57,993 nt of DNA. It comes from an uncultured Nostoc sp. GTDB lineage: Bacteria; Cyanobacteriota; Cyanobacteriia; Cyanobacteriales; Nostocaceae. Below the pieces are notes generated by a model, which ran no database searches, had not been told where the DNA came from, and saw only the letters and a program-made list of their open reading frames with translations. A program made the translations under genes and the position numbers. The stretch covers positions 1 to 57,993 of the forward strand of contig NZ_CALMFY010000011.1 of NCBI RefSeq assembly GCF_937863485.1, read 5' to 3'. Positions 36,835-45,754 of this stretch are shown here, one piece after another (positions within the stretch are counted from its first letter, which is position 1; the number at the start of each line of letters is the position of its first letter).

Positions 36835-37893
36835 TTAGAAATCATCCCAACCTTCAATACTTGAAGACATGACGTAACTAGTTACACTTGCCTCAAAGAA
36901 GTTTGCCTTTGTGTGAGCTTCTTTCTTAGTATCTGAGAAACGCTGCAAGTGAGCATAGGGGCTTTCTTTGTAGATAGCTTCTGGAAATAATGGCTCTAAA
37001 CCGATCGCCTTCAAGCGAGCATTTGCCAAATATTTTGTGTACTGTTCTGTACTGTTAGCTGTAATGCCAAGAATATCATCTCCAACAATATGTTCTGTCC
37101 ACTTGCATTCATGCTCGACAGCTAGAGCAAACATTTCATAAATTTGTTCGCGGCTGTGGGGGAAAACTTGCATCGCTTCTGGAATCAATTTTTGATATAG
37201 CCGCACATGAGAGAGTTCATCTCGGTTAATCATTCTAAAGATATCGGCACTCCCAGACATGAGCATCCGTGATGACAAATTGTAGAAAAATATAAACCCA
37301 TTGTAGAAATACAATCCTTCTAACAAATAATCTGCTAACAGCGATATGAAATAATTCTCTGGTGTCGGGTTATCGACATACTTTTGGTATAGTCCGGCGA
37401 TGAATTCGCATCGTTGTTTGAGAATGCGATCGCTCCGCCAAAAATCATAGACGTGTGTCCGGCGATCGCTGGGTATCACCGTCTCAATGATGTATTGATA
37501 AGACTGATTGTGCATTGCTTCTTGGGAAATTTGTTCCGCCATGCACAATGCAATTTCTGGTGCGGTAATACTGTTTTTGATATGAGGTACATTACAGGTT
37601 TGCACCGAATCGAGAAAAGTCAGATAACTGAGAATGCCATCAAATGCACGTCGTTCTCCAGGTGTGAGATTGAGATAATCTGTTACGTCCTGAGTAATGT
37701 CTATTTTTTCGGGAACCCAGAAGTTCTCTCGCATTTGACGGTAGAGAGACACAGCCCAGGAATAGCGAACATCATTGAGTTGCATTAAATTTGTAGTTTC
37801 CCCGAACCATATTAAACGGTTTGCTGTATTATCACTCCCGTTCGGATTGAAAACGGGATTAATTGGCATTAATGATTGTCTTGGTTGGTACAT
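36835..37893 (-). CDS. nrdB: ribonucleotide reductase small subunit, class Ia type
   Basis: 352 residues. The di-iron carboxylate pattern is present: RRAFDGILSYLTFLDS (Asp85), AEQISQEAMHNQSYQYI with Glu125, His128 and the radical Tyr132 in E-x2-H-x3-Y spacing, and INRDELSHVRLYQKL with Glu and His. The C-terminus ends SSIEGWDDF, the peptide that docks to NrdA. It provides the tyrosyl radical for NrdA. On the same strand as nrdA, but a divergent small gene lies between. Confidence 0.95.
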   Translation of the reverse strand: MYQPRQSLMPINPVFNPNGSDNTANRLIWFGETTNLMQLNDVRYSWAVSLYRQMRENFWVPEKIDITQDVTDYLNLTPGERRAFDGILSYLTFLDSVQTCNVPHIKNSITAPEIALCMAEQISQEAMHNQSYQYIIETVIPSDRRTHVYDFWRSDRILKQRCEFIAGLYQKYVDNPTPENYFISLLADYLLEGLYFYNGFIFFYNLSSRMLMSGSADIFRMINRDELSHVRLYQKLIPEAMQVFPHSREQIYEMFALAVEHECKWTEHIVGDDILGITANSTEQYTKYLANARLKAIGLEPLFPEAIYKESPYAHLQRFSDTKKEAHTKANFFEASVTSYVMSSSIEGWDDF

Positions 37894-37902
37894 TTTTCAG
37901 TT

Positions 37903-37950
37903 GAAAGGGAGTAGGGAGTAGGGAGTAGGGAATGGGGAGTGGGGAGTAAG
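37903..37950. repeat. heptamer repeats, left flank of the four-helix gene
   Basis: GGGAGTAGGGAGTAGGGAGT continues as GGGAATGGGGAGTGGGGAGT. Its reverse complement flanks the other side of the small gene at about 38351-38388. Confidence 0.8.
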
Positions 37951-37983
37951 ATTAAAAAAGATATATACACTGATTCAGCATCT

Positions 37984-38352
37984 ATGACAATTAATAGTTA
38001 TCGGGATTTGAAAGTTTGGCAGTTGGGTATAAGTTTGACCAAGCAAGTTTATCTATTAACACGAGATTTTCCTAAGTCTGAAACATATGGTTTGAGTAGC
38101 CAAATGCAACGGGCGGCAGTATCGATCCCATCAAATTTGGCAGAAGGTCATGCTAGAGATTCAACACAAGAATTCCTTCGATTTATAGCGATCGCTCTCG
38201 GTTCTTTGGCGGAACTTGAAACCCAACTCATTGTAGCCGAACAATTGGAATACATAACCAATTCTAAACTCCAAGAAATTCTAACCAAAACTGACGAAAT
38301 ACAACGAATGTTTCGAGGTTTACAAAAATCCTTGAAAGCAAAACTTTCTTAA
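37984..38352 (+). CDS. four-helix bundle protein (23S rRNA intervening-sequence family)
   Basis: 122 residues from ATG at 37984 (MTINSYRDLKVWQLGISLTK); an upstream in-frame ATG exists at 37939 but would run through repeat sequence. RDLKVWQ, FPKSETYGLSSQMQRAAVSI, PSNLAEGHAR and IALGSLAELETQLIVAEQL are diagnostic of the IVS/S23-like four-helix bundle family, first known from inserts in 23S rRNA. Function unknown. It lies on the opposite strand between nrdA and nrdB, flanked by inverted heptamer repeats. Confidence 0.9.
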   Translation: MTINSYRDLKVWQLGISLTKQVYLLTRDFPKSETYGLSSQMQRAAVSIPSNLAEGHARDSTQEFLRFIAIALGSLAELETQLIVAEQLEYITNSKLQEILTKTDEIQRMFRGLQKSLKAKLS

Positions 38353-38388
38353 TCTCTACTCCCTACTCCCCACTCCCTACTCCCTAGT
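38351..38388. repeat. heptamer repeats, right flank of the four-helix gene
   Basis: CTACTCCCTACTCCCCACTC then CCTACTCCCTAG, the inverse of the left flank; the arms give about 35 bases of imperfect inverted repeat round the gene. Confidence 0.8.
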
Positions 38389-40643
38389 TAGTTTGCACAA
38401 GCAACACATTGCTCGTTCGATTCTTTGAAACTATCTTTCTGCACAGTGCGAATGTAGTAGATTGCTTTACAACCCAATTCCCAAGCCAGCATTAGAGTTT
38501 CAAAAATATCAACAGCGGTAAGAGAGCGCTCTGGTTCGTCAGGGAAATAGACTCCAGTATTTAGGTTAAATAGCAATTCCATTGAAATTCCTGTATCAAT
38601 CCATTGTTGGATTGTAGCGATCGCTTTCACCACTTTTTTCTGATCTAGTGTCTTATTTTCGACATAGAACCATAGATTATCCCGAATGTAAGGCGGTGCG
38701 ATGGGTACTGAACCCTTGGCCCACTTTTCATAAAAGAATTTGCTGTAAACGGGTAAAACACTGGCTGTACAACCCTGAACTAAAGATGAAGAAGTGTTAG
38801 GTGCGATCGCAGTAATATGTGAATTGCGAATCCCATGTTGTTTGATATCCTGACTCAGTTGTAAAAAGCGTTCTGGTTGACTAGCGTGTTGCTTAAACCA
38901 ATCCACAGGCTTTGCTCCGATTAAACGTCCCTTGCTCCATTCACTACCCCCAAAAGCAGGATACGCACCCCGTTCCTTCGCCAGTTCCATTGATGCTGCG
39001 GTGCAATAGTAACCAATGTCTTCAAATAAATCACTGATTTCCTGAAGATGGGTGTAGGTAAGATGACGTTTTGCTAACCAATCGGCTAATCCCATACAGC
39101 CTACCCCAATTGTGCGATATTTGGCGTTGTGAGTGGCACTAGCAGCAAAGGGTGGTGAGGTCAGTTCAATGGTGTTATCTAGTATACGTACTGCAATTTG
39201 ACAAATCTCTGCTCGCTGCTCATTTTCTAAATTTGCAAGATTAATACTAACGAGATTACACGTATGTGCTTCTTCACCAGGTTTCACATTTGACCATGAT
39301 TCTTGACAAAGGTTTCCACCAGGAATATAGCCCTGATGCTGATTAGGATTAGCTCGGTTCGCGGTATCTTTGAACCACAGATAAGGCATCCCGGTTTCTA
39401 ATTGGGTTCGCATCACTTGTTTGAGTAAAAGACGCGCATTCACCCGTTTGTAAAGCGTAATCGAGTCATCTAAACTGGCTTCGATTTGAAGATAGGCACG
39501 TTCAAATGCTTCACCCCATAGTGTTGCTAGTTCAATGCCTAAACGAGTTCGTACTTCATAAGGATCAACTAAAGTCCATTCTGTATCTGCTGCTACTCGC
39601 CGCATAAATTCGTCACTGACAACCAATTGCGGGAACACGTCATAAGCTTTGCGTCGCCCGTCCCCACTTTCGGTTTGCATTTCCAAAAATTCAGGTAAGT
39701 CCATATGCCAAACATCTAGACTCACAGTGACAGCACCGGCTCTGCGTCCACCTTGATTAACTGCGATCGCTGTATCATTTAACAACTTAATCCAGGGAAC
39801 TACACCACCTGATGCATTTGCCTTGCCCATCACCCAACTACCTGTTGCTCGAATCCGAGACAGATTCACCCCCACACCGCCGCCATTTTTGGAAATGCGA
39901 GCCGCATCATGAATGCCGCCAAAAATGCTTTCCAAATTGTCGTCCATTGCCGTAATGAAACAACTAGCAAGGGAGCCATTGGGAATCCGCAAGTTCGCCA
40001 GAATGGGTGTTGCTAAAGATATTTGACGATTCGCTAACGCTTCATAAAATTGCTTTGCCCAGGTTAATCGGTTATTTGGTGTTTCCACGGAGGCAATCAA
40101 GAGCGCACAAGTCAAAAATGCTTCTTGAGGCAACTCATTCGCCAAAAGATATCGCTTCGTCAGTAATACCGCTCCCGCATAATCATAATCGGCATCCCAG
40201 TCGGGATTGATCCAAGTATTAGCAATTTCTAACTCTTCAGGAGAGTAGGTCAAGATGCGGCGATCGTATTGTCCTTCTAGAACTTTGAAATGTACAGTCC
40301 GAGCATAGTACCCGTACTGATAGCCACGGCTAACTGTTATTTCTTTCCACAAACTCCAAATATGTAAGCGGCCAGCTACATAGCGCCAATCAGGTTCTTC
40401 AGGACTACACAAATCCAAGGCACAGCGAATTAAATTATCTTGAATTTCTCGCGTGGTAATGCCGGGACGCAATCGAGTTGTCAGATGTGCTTCTAGAGCA
40501 ATGGAATTTGTTGAAAGTCCACAACAAGCCCAATTAACCACTGTGCGAATTTTATTAATTTCCAACGGTGTAGTCGTTCCATCACGACGAATGACATGGA
40601 TATCCGTTGTGGAGCTGTTTGAGAGTGTAGATGGAGCTTGCAT
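38388..40643 (-). CDS. nrdA: ribonucleotide reductase large subunit, class Ia type
   Basis: 751 residues. An N-terminal ATP-cone (HVIRRDGTTTPLEINKIRTV) is followed by the ten-stranded barrel. Catalytic features: SLASCFITAMDD (first active-site Cys), PGGNLCQESW (Asn, radical Cys, Glu), AHTCNLVSINL (second Cys), AIYYIRTVQ (Tyr pair of the radical path) and a C-terminal Cys pair EQCVACAN for thioredoxin-type reduction. It reduces ribonucleotides, oxygen-dependent and B12-independent. Many filamentous cyanobacteria rely on a B12-dependent class II enzyme, so this operon beside B12 genes is notable. Confidence 0.96.
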   Translation of the reverse strand: MQAPSTLSNSSTTDIHVIRRDGTTTPLEINKIRTVVNWACCGLSTNSIALEAHLTTRLRPGITTREIQDNLIRCALDLCSPEEPDWRYVAGRLHIWSLWKEITVSRGYQYGYYARTVHFKVLEGQYDRRILTYSPEELEIANTWINPDWDADYDYAGAVLLTKRYLLANELPQEAFLTCALLIASVETPNNRLTWAKQFYEALANRQISLATPILANLRIPNGSLASCFITAMDDNLESIFGGIHDAARISKNGGGVGVNLSRIRATGSWVMGKANASGGVVPWIKLLNDTAIAVNQGGRRAGAVTVSLDVWHMDLPEFLEMQTESGDGRRKAYDVFPQLVVSDEFMRRVAADTEWTLVDPYEVRTRLGIELATLWGEAFERAYLQIEASLDDSITLYKRVNARLLLKQVMRTQLETGMPYLWFKDTANRANPNQHQGYIPGGNLCQESWSNVKPGEEAHTCNLVSINLANLENEQRAEICQIAVRILDNTIELTSPPFAASATHNAKYRTIGVGCMGLADWLAKRHLTYTHLQEISDLFEDIGYYCTAASMELAKERGAYPAFGGSEWSKGRLIGAKPVDWFKQHASQPERFLQLSQDIKQHGIRNSHITAIAPNTSSSLVQGCTASVLPVYSKFFYEKWAKGSVPIAPPYIRDNLWFYVENKTLDQKKVVKAIATIQQWIDTGISMELLFNLNTGVYFPDEPERSLTAVDIFETLMLAWELGCKAIYYIRTVQKDSFKESNEQCVACAN

Positions 40644-40889
40644 ACAAGATGTGTTGATAAATTGTAGAAGAATAATTGCAAAAATGGAAAAAAATTGTCA
40701 GCGCTATGTCACAAAACGCTGGCAACCCGAAAAAGTTTGTTGGGTTGAAAAATTGCAAAAGAATTGTCCAATAAAAATCCAGAGCAAGCTTTGGTAAAGA
40801 ATGAAACTTGCTCCGATTAATGACGAATGCCAGTATAGATCGACCATTGATTTTTATGCAAGCAAATCACTGTTGTGTTAACATGCAGG

Positions 40890-41046
40890 GGAATCTCGGT
40901 TCTAGTGGGGAACAGCCACTAGAGGAAACGGGGAAAGTCCGGTGTAAATCCGGTGCTGTCCCGCAGCTGTAATCAAGGCTTGCCTTGTGAGTCAGAATGC
41001 CCGCCGAAGTTGACTTGTAAATTCTGTACATCTGCGAGGCACAGAT
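40890..41046 (+). ncRNA. cobalamin riboswitch, copy 1 (orphan)
   Basis: Conserved core: GAACAGCCACTAGAGGAAAC, GGAAAGTCCGGTG, GGTGCTGTCCCGCAGCTGTAA, and GAGTCAGAATGCCCGCC (B12 box), closing with TCTGCGAGGCACAG. Nearly identical to copy 2. On the plus strand, divergent from nrdA. Downstream are a conserved hairpin, a transposase tail and then a hydrolase stub and methyltransferase, none an obvious B12 target. Confidence 0.92.
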
Positions 41047-41090
41047 TAAGTATTTTTATGAATATTTCTACAACTACTAGGCTTTACATT

Positions 41091-41138
41091 CTCATAGCCC
41101 CACATATCAGGACGCTACAGGTTACGGCTTTCTATGAG
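41091..41138 (+). promoter_or_regulatory. hairpin following riboswitch 1
   Basis: CTCATAGCC...GGCTTTCTATGAG encloses about 30 bases. The same hairpin follows riboswitch 2, so it may be part of the expression platform. No T-run follows. Confidence 0.5.
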
Positions 41139-41226
41139 ATGGTAGGCGATTAATTCATAATATGAAATTAATTATCCATAGAAATTGCTAATTTACTAGT
41201 ACAACACGGCGGAAATAGCGCACCCA

Positions 41227-41288
41227 TTAAACAGCTAATACTTTGCCTTTATAAGTCCACTTGAATGGCTTCGCCATAATATGATTAA
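41227..41288 (-). pseudogene. IS630-type transposase, C-terminal tail
   Basis: About 20 codons, NHIMAKPFKWTYKGKVLAV then TAA, matching the conserved end (FxWTYxGKxL) of IS630-family transposases. The rest is absent. Confidence 0.6.
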
Positions 41289-41343
41289 AGGTTTAAGCAG
41301 ATACATTAGATGAAACGCGAGAATCAAGAGTGGACACACTGTC

Positions 41344-41634
41344 ATGACGACTTATAATCACGCCACCGTACAGGGACAGAAGCTTTTCTATCGCGAAGCG
41401 GGTTCTAAAAACGCGCCAACCATTGTGCTCCTGCATGGCTTCCCCAGCTCTTCGCATATGTTCCGGGATCTGATTCCGCAACTAGCAGATCGGTTCCATG
41501 TGATTGCACCAGACTATGTGGGTTTCGGCTACAGTGATGCGCCGAGTACGAATGACTTTGAATACACGTTCGACAATCTCGCGGCTTACGTAGAGGAGCG
41601 TTCAAAACAATGTCAACTTCATTATATTTTCTAA
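41344..41634 (+). pseudogene. alpha/beta hydrolase N-terminal stub
   Basis: The first 83 or so codons encode the start of a dehalogenase/epoxide-hydrolase-type alpha/beta hydrolase ([38 protein letters not shown]). It breaks off just before the nucleophile elbow, and the frame runs 11 codons into the next gene. Catalytic Ser/Asp and His are missing. Higher GC than the region around suggests import or fusion of foreign DNA. Confidence 0.8.
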
Positions 41635-42611
41635 TTGGTTTTCTTCTGCTTTTGGTAGTAGGAATTGCGACTTATTTGCTGACTGCCCGCAAGTATCAAT
41701 CCTCAGCCACAGTTGCCGATTCCTACGATCAATGGACTGCTGACGGCATCTTAGAGTTTTATTGGGGGGAACACATTCACCTCGGTCATTACGGTTCGCC
41801 GCCACGACAGAAGGATTTTTTGGCTGCTAAATCTGACTTTGTACATGAAATGGTTAAATGGGGTGGAATAGAAAAATTACCTCCTGGTACTACCGTTTTA
41901 GATGTTGGCTGTGGTATTGGGGGCAGCAGCCGGATTTTAGCGCGAGATTATGGGTTTGCTGTCACAGGGATTACGATTAGCCCACAGCAGGTGAAACGCG
42001 CCCAGGAGTTAACGCCCCAAGAGGTAAACGCCCAGTTTGCGGTTGATGATGCGATGGCATTGTCGTTTCCAGATGCCAGTTTTGATGTGGTCTGGTCAAT
42101 TGAAGCAGGCCCCCACATGCCAGATAAAGCTGTTTTTGCTAAAGAATTAATCCGGGTGCTAAAGCCAGGTGGAGTGTTGGTTGTAGCTGACTGGAATCAG
42201 AGGGATGACCGCCAAAAGCCGCTAAATTTTTGGGAGAAACCAGTGATGCGACAACTGCTAGATCAGTGGTCTCATCCAGCTTTTTCTAGCATTGAGGGAT
42301 TCTCTGAGCTTTTAGCAGAGACTTCCTTAGTCGAGGGAGAGGTAATTACGGCAGACTGGACGCAAGAAACGCTTCCTTCTTGGTTAGATTCGCTCTGGCA
42401 AGGGGTGGTTCGACCGAGCGGATTTCTGCGTTATGGACTGTCTGGTTTCGTCAAGTCTGTGCGCGAGGTGCCAACGTTTTTGCTGATGCGTTTGGCGTTT
42501 GGTGTAGGGCTGTGTCGATTTGGAATGTTCCGCGCTGTGCGGGCGAACGGAAGTACAGAATTGATGGATAGAAACCTTGCTAAGGGAACTCCCTCAAGCT
42601 TGGTTGGGTAG
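41610..42611 (+). CDS. MPBQ/MSBQ methyltransferase (plastoquinone/tocopherol)
   Basis: 333 residues. An N-terminal membrane anchor ([20 protein letters not shown]) is followed by [38 protein letters not shown] motif [41 protein letters not shown] and a closing [20 protein letters not shown]. This is the layout of Synechocystis Sll0418, which methylates 2-methyl-6-phytyl or -solanesyl benzoquinol. ATG lies inside the hydrolase stub, so its promoter region was replaced or fused. The C-terminal 15 residues ([12 protein letters not shown]...) look non-native. Confidence 0.93.
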   Translation: MSTSLYFLIGFLLLLVVGIATYLLTARKYQSSATVADSYDQWTADGILEFYWGEHIHLGHYGSPPRQKDFLAAKSDFVHEMVKWGGIEKLPPGTTVLDVGCGIGGSSRILARDYGFAVTGITISPQQVKRAQELTPQEVNAQFAVDDAMALSFPDASFDVVWSIEAGPHMPDKAVFAKELIRVLKPGGVLVVADWNQRDDRQKPLNFWEKPVMRQLLDQWSHPAFSSIEGFSELLAETSLVEGEVITADWTQETLPSWLDSLWQGVVRPSGFLRYGLSGFVKSVREVPTFLLMRLAFGVGLCRFGMFRAVRANGSTELMDRNLAKGTPSSLVG

Positions 42612-42639
42612 CGATGCCTGCGGCAGGCTGCGCCTACGC
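42611..42639 (+). repeat. 29-base palindromic repeat, copy 5 (variant)
   Basis: GCGATGCCTGCGGCAGGCTG then CGCCTACGC: same ends, inner stem changed from TCTACGACGGGC to CCTGCGGCAGGC, which keeps the pairing. It starts at the stop of the methyltransferase gene. Confidence 0.8.
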
Positions 42640-43020
42640 ATGATGACCAATTTTGAGTTTCCATTTATTGGTCTTTCCCACGAAGGCTACTGCTGCGACT
42701 GATGACCGGGCTGTGGAGATATAGCCACAACTTGAGGCTATATCTGGCGAGGAAGTGAGCAATGACACGGTAGCGTTAAACATTTAGCTTCTGATTTTGT
42801 AAAGGAAAACAAGAAGCAGAATTTGAGAAAAAGACTGAACTAGTGCTGAACGCGGCTAATACCAATTCTGTATGAAGATGCGGCAAACGAAATGAGGAAC
42901 GAACCGCAAAGGACGCATTCGCGCAGCGTCTCGTAGAGAAGGACACAAAGAAAGAAATAAGAAGCCAAGAAAATTTGGCGCAGCCTCACAAAAAAATGGT
43001 ATAAACCAACATTATCGCCG

Positions 43021-43125
43021 CTGTTTATTGAATTTGGGCAGTCGTTTATTGAATTCGGGCAGTCGTTTATTGAATTCGGGCAGTTGTTTATTGAATTCGG
43101 GTAGTTGTTTGTTAAATTCAGGCAA
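43021..43125. repeat. tandem array, five units of 21 bases
   Basis: Five contiguous 21-base units of the type TCGTTTATTGAATTCGGGCA plus G; the last is diverged. Same unit length as the array at 1288 but unrelated sequence. Confidence 0.9.
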
Positions 43126-43381
43126 CCACCAAGAATTCACGGAAAATAATTTATTGCTAATTTCTCGCCCTCTCTAAAACCGGGAGGATCCCAAATGTGC
43201 AAAATGGCCTTAGATGTCTACGCAGAATTAATTTTCACTCCTATGTCTATTTATAATTGCGATCGCTCTCCAAAAATGGATGTAACCGTTGTAGTAAGCT
43301 ATGACTACTCCCTACAAATGTTCATAAAAATTCAGCATCCCAACGGATGGTAACGCTGCGTATGCGATCGCCTGCATAACA

Positions 43382-43451
43382 GCAAGCTCAAAAAGCACAA
43401 CGTTTGGCAGCAAAATTGCGGGAGTTAAATATCGACCCAGATACAATTTAG
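43382..43451 (+). pseudogene. Uma2 (DUF820) C-terminal remnant
   Basis: Codons reading QAQKAQRLAAKLRELNIDPD then TI and a TAG match the usual Uma2 tail (RLAAKLRELGIDPD). Nothing upstream belongs to the gene. Confidence 0.6.
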
Positions 43452-43611
43452 CTTACCGCGATCGCTATTTTTTCAGAAATGCTGAGTGAAGTAGAAAGTA
43501 CTCACTACTTATTGCAGTGAAGAATCCACAGTCTTGAGTAATTGACCCGATTTTTTAACTCAGCACTCTTTATTCATTTATGACTCAACACGAGCGCACT
43601 TTTGTGTTAAT

Positions 43612-43775
43612 ATGCAAAAGAATCTCGGTTCTAGTGGGGAACAGCCATTAGAGGAAACGGGGAAAGTCCGGTGTGAATCCGGCGCTGTCCCGCAGCTGTA
43701 ATCAAGGCTTGCCTTGTGAGTCAGAATGCCCGCCGAAGTTGACTTGTAAATTTTGTACATCTGCGAGGCACAGAT
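43612..43775 (+). ncRNA. cobalamin riboswitch, copy 2 (before cobW)
   Basis: Same core as copy 1: GAACAGCCATTAGAGGAAAC, GGAAAGTCCGGTG, GGCGCTGTCCCGCAGCTGTA, GAGTCAGAATGCCCGCC, TCTGCGAGGCACAG. A hairpin with CTCATAG...CTATGAG follows at 43819-43866. It lies 340 bases upstream of cobW, so cobW and the two following genes are likely repressed by cobalamin. Confidence 0.93.
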
Positions 43776-44113
43776 AGGTATTTTTATGAAGATTTCTACA
43801 ACTACTAGACTTTACATTCTCATAGCCACACATATCAAAACGCTACAGGTTACAGCTTTCTATGAGATGGTAGGTTGTTAATTCTGGGTATAAATTGCGC
43901 GATCGCTCGCACTAATTCTCTTTGGCGTAACTATTCACGAAAAAGATGGATACGCTTATTTATTTAGCTAATGTTCACGCCGAATAAATTCAATTACCTT
44001 CCACATCACCTGCAAATTAGTAGAGAGGGGAAATTCCACGTCTCTACAGCATGATATCTGCGGTTGAAACTTCTTTCTTGTGATTGCAAAATTAATCAAC
44101 AAACAACATTTAT

Positions 44114-45169
44114 ATGCACAAAATTCCCGTCACAGTAATTACAGGATTTCTAGGCGCAGGTAAAACGACACTAATTCGCCATTTACTGCAAAACAATGAA
44201 GGGCGACGCATTGCTGTTTTGGTGAATGAATTTGGAGAAATCGGAATTGATGGCGAACTATTGCGTGATTGCCAAGTTTGTGACGATGAAGAAGACCCCA
44301 ACAGTAATATTGTTGAACTCACTAACGGTTGCTTGTGCTGCACGGTGCAAGAGGAATTCTTACCAGCAATGCAAGAATTACTGAAGCGACGGGCGAACCT
44401 TGACTGTATGTTAATTGAAACCTCTGGACTAGCACTCCCAAAACCATTGGTGCAAGCATTTCGCTGGCCAGAGATTCGTACAGGGGCTACAGTGGACGGC
44501 GTAATCACTGTGGTGGACTGTGAAGCGTTGGCAACTAATCAATATGTAAGCGATTTAGCAGCCCTCTTAGCACAGCGACAAGCCGACTCTAGCATAGAAC
44601 ACGAAACACCGATTGAGGAACTATTTGAAGATCAGTTGGCTTGTGCTGATTTAGTGTTGCTTACTAAGAGCGATCGCGTTGATGAACAAACGCAAGTTAG
44701 AGTGCAGGATTGGCTAAAGCAGAGTTTATCTCCTGGTGTAAAAGTCATTCCTTGTCAGGACGGTAAAATCAGTAGCAATTTGTTACTCGGTTTCAACGCT
44801 GCGGTAGAAGATAACTTAGATAGTCGTCCCAGTCACCACGACAACGAAGCCGAACACGAACATGATGAAGGGATTAATGCAGTGCAACTACTGCTAGACC
44901 AAGCATTTGAGCCGGCTGTCTTGGTTAAACGCTTGCAAACATTGGTACAACAGCAAGAAATTTACCGAATTAAGGGATTCGTGGCAGTTCCGAATAAAGC
45001 CATGCGTATGGTATTACAGGGTGTTGGTAATCGATTTGACTACTTTTATGACCGGACTTGGCAACCCCATGAACCCCGTCAAACACGATTAGTGTTGATT
45101 GGACGGGAACTTGAGCAGGTTCGCATTGAGTCATTGGTGTTGGGGGAGGAAGTGAATGCGACCTTCTAA
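44114..45169 (+). CDS. cobW: CobW family GTPase / metal chaperone
   Basis: 351 residues. GTPase P-loop GFLGAGKTT (11-19), VNEFGEIGID, metal-binding NGCLCCTVQEE (CxCC), the Mg site ETSGLALP and the guanine-specificity TKSD. A His/Asp/Glu-rich linker (SHHDNEAEHEHDEG, about 239-252) precedes the C-terminal CobW domain (IYRIKGFVAVPNKAMR). COG0523 proteins deliver Zn, Co or other metals; those under cobalamin riboswitches are thought to serve cobalt insertion or B12 assembly. The last 14 bases overlap the next gene, so translation is coupled. Confidence 0.94.
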   Translation: MHKIPVTVITGFLGAGKTTLIRHLLQNNEGRRIAVLVNEFGEIGIDGELLRDCQVCDDEEDPNSNIVELTNGCLCCTVQEEFLPAMQELLKRRANLDCMLIETSGLALPKPLVQAFRWPEIRTGATVDGVITVVDCEALATNQYVSDLAALLAQRQADSSIEHETPIEELFEDQLACADLVLLTKSDRVDEQTQVRVQDWLKQSLSPGVKVIPCQDGKISSNLLLGFNAAVEDNLDSRPSHHDNEAEHEHDEGINAVQLLLDQAFEPAVLVKRLQTLVQQQEIYRIKGFVAVPNKAMRMVLQGVGNRFDYFYDRTWQPHEPRQTRLVLIGRELEQVRIESLVLGEEVNATF

Positions 45170-45620
45170 GAGTGTCTGGGAAGGAAATTTTGGTTACTGG
45201 CAAAACAGCTTTATCCATAACAATCTGCTGGTAATCGGTTACACAGGATGGAAGGGATTTCAGTCATTTGGGCGGGGAGTTGTTATTTGTGATCTGGATA
45301 CTCAAGTTACTCACCCTACAATTACAAGTCTTGATGCAGTTCCCTTCACCCTCCAATTTCTCCCCTCCGATCTGATTAGGTTTTACTTGCGTTCGTTTCA
45401 GGATGGCGGATTTATATCACAATCAATCTGCTCATCGATGATTTCATCAATTTTCCCAGCGATCGCAACATACAATCCCCATCAAGATATTCTTCTGGTG
45501 CTAAAAGCTGAACCTCAATTTGAGGTTAATTTCTTACACCAACTAAAAATTACTCCACCCGATTGCTACGAACAAGTTTGCAAGCGTTGGTCAGAGTTTA
45601 ATCCAAGTCTAATGCCCTAA
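45156..45620 (+). CDS. unknown protein in B12-regulated operon, paralog A
   Basis: 154 residues, soluble, no signal. It overlaps the cobW stop by 14 bases. It aligns by eye with the next gene: NNLLVIGYTGWKGF (against TNILAIGYNAWIGY), RGVVICD, TYNPHQDILLVLK and CYEQVCKRWSEFNPSL (against CYQTVCKEWTEFQPQH). No known motif except one conserved Cys pair in C-Y-x2-V-C-K-x-W. Role probably connected to cobalamin or cobalt, from operon position only. Confidence 0.85.
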   Translation: MRPSKSVWEGNFGYWQNSFIHNNLLVIGYTGWKGFQSFGRGVVICDLDTQVTHPTITSLDAVPFTLQFLPSDLIRFYLRSFQDGGFISQSICSSMISSIFPAIATYNPHQDILLVLKAEPQFEVNFLHQLKITPPDCYEQVCKRWSEFNPSLMP

Positions 45621-45754
45621 AACTTACTTTATTTGCCAATGCTCAAACCAAAATCAAGCAATACTCCCAAACCTACTCACTACCAAAATGCGACGATAGA
45701 TTATTACATGGGACTCACAAATTCCTGGCAGTTATCAAAAGGAGTTTAATCAAG

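Larger units (their letters stand above)
42640..43610. other. gene-poor 1-kb region between methyltransferase and riboswitch 2
   Basis: No intact gene. It contains a GCGCAGCGTCTCGTAGAGAA repeat (about 42924-42943), a 21-base tandem array at 43021, and a Uma2 tail at 43382. The rest is unassigned AT-rich sequence. Confidence 0.6.

Noticed and set aside
40453..40797. Plus-strand ORF overlapping the nrdA start and its upstream region
   Set aside because: Mostly antisense to nrdA with no recognisable protein pattern.
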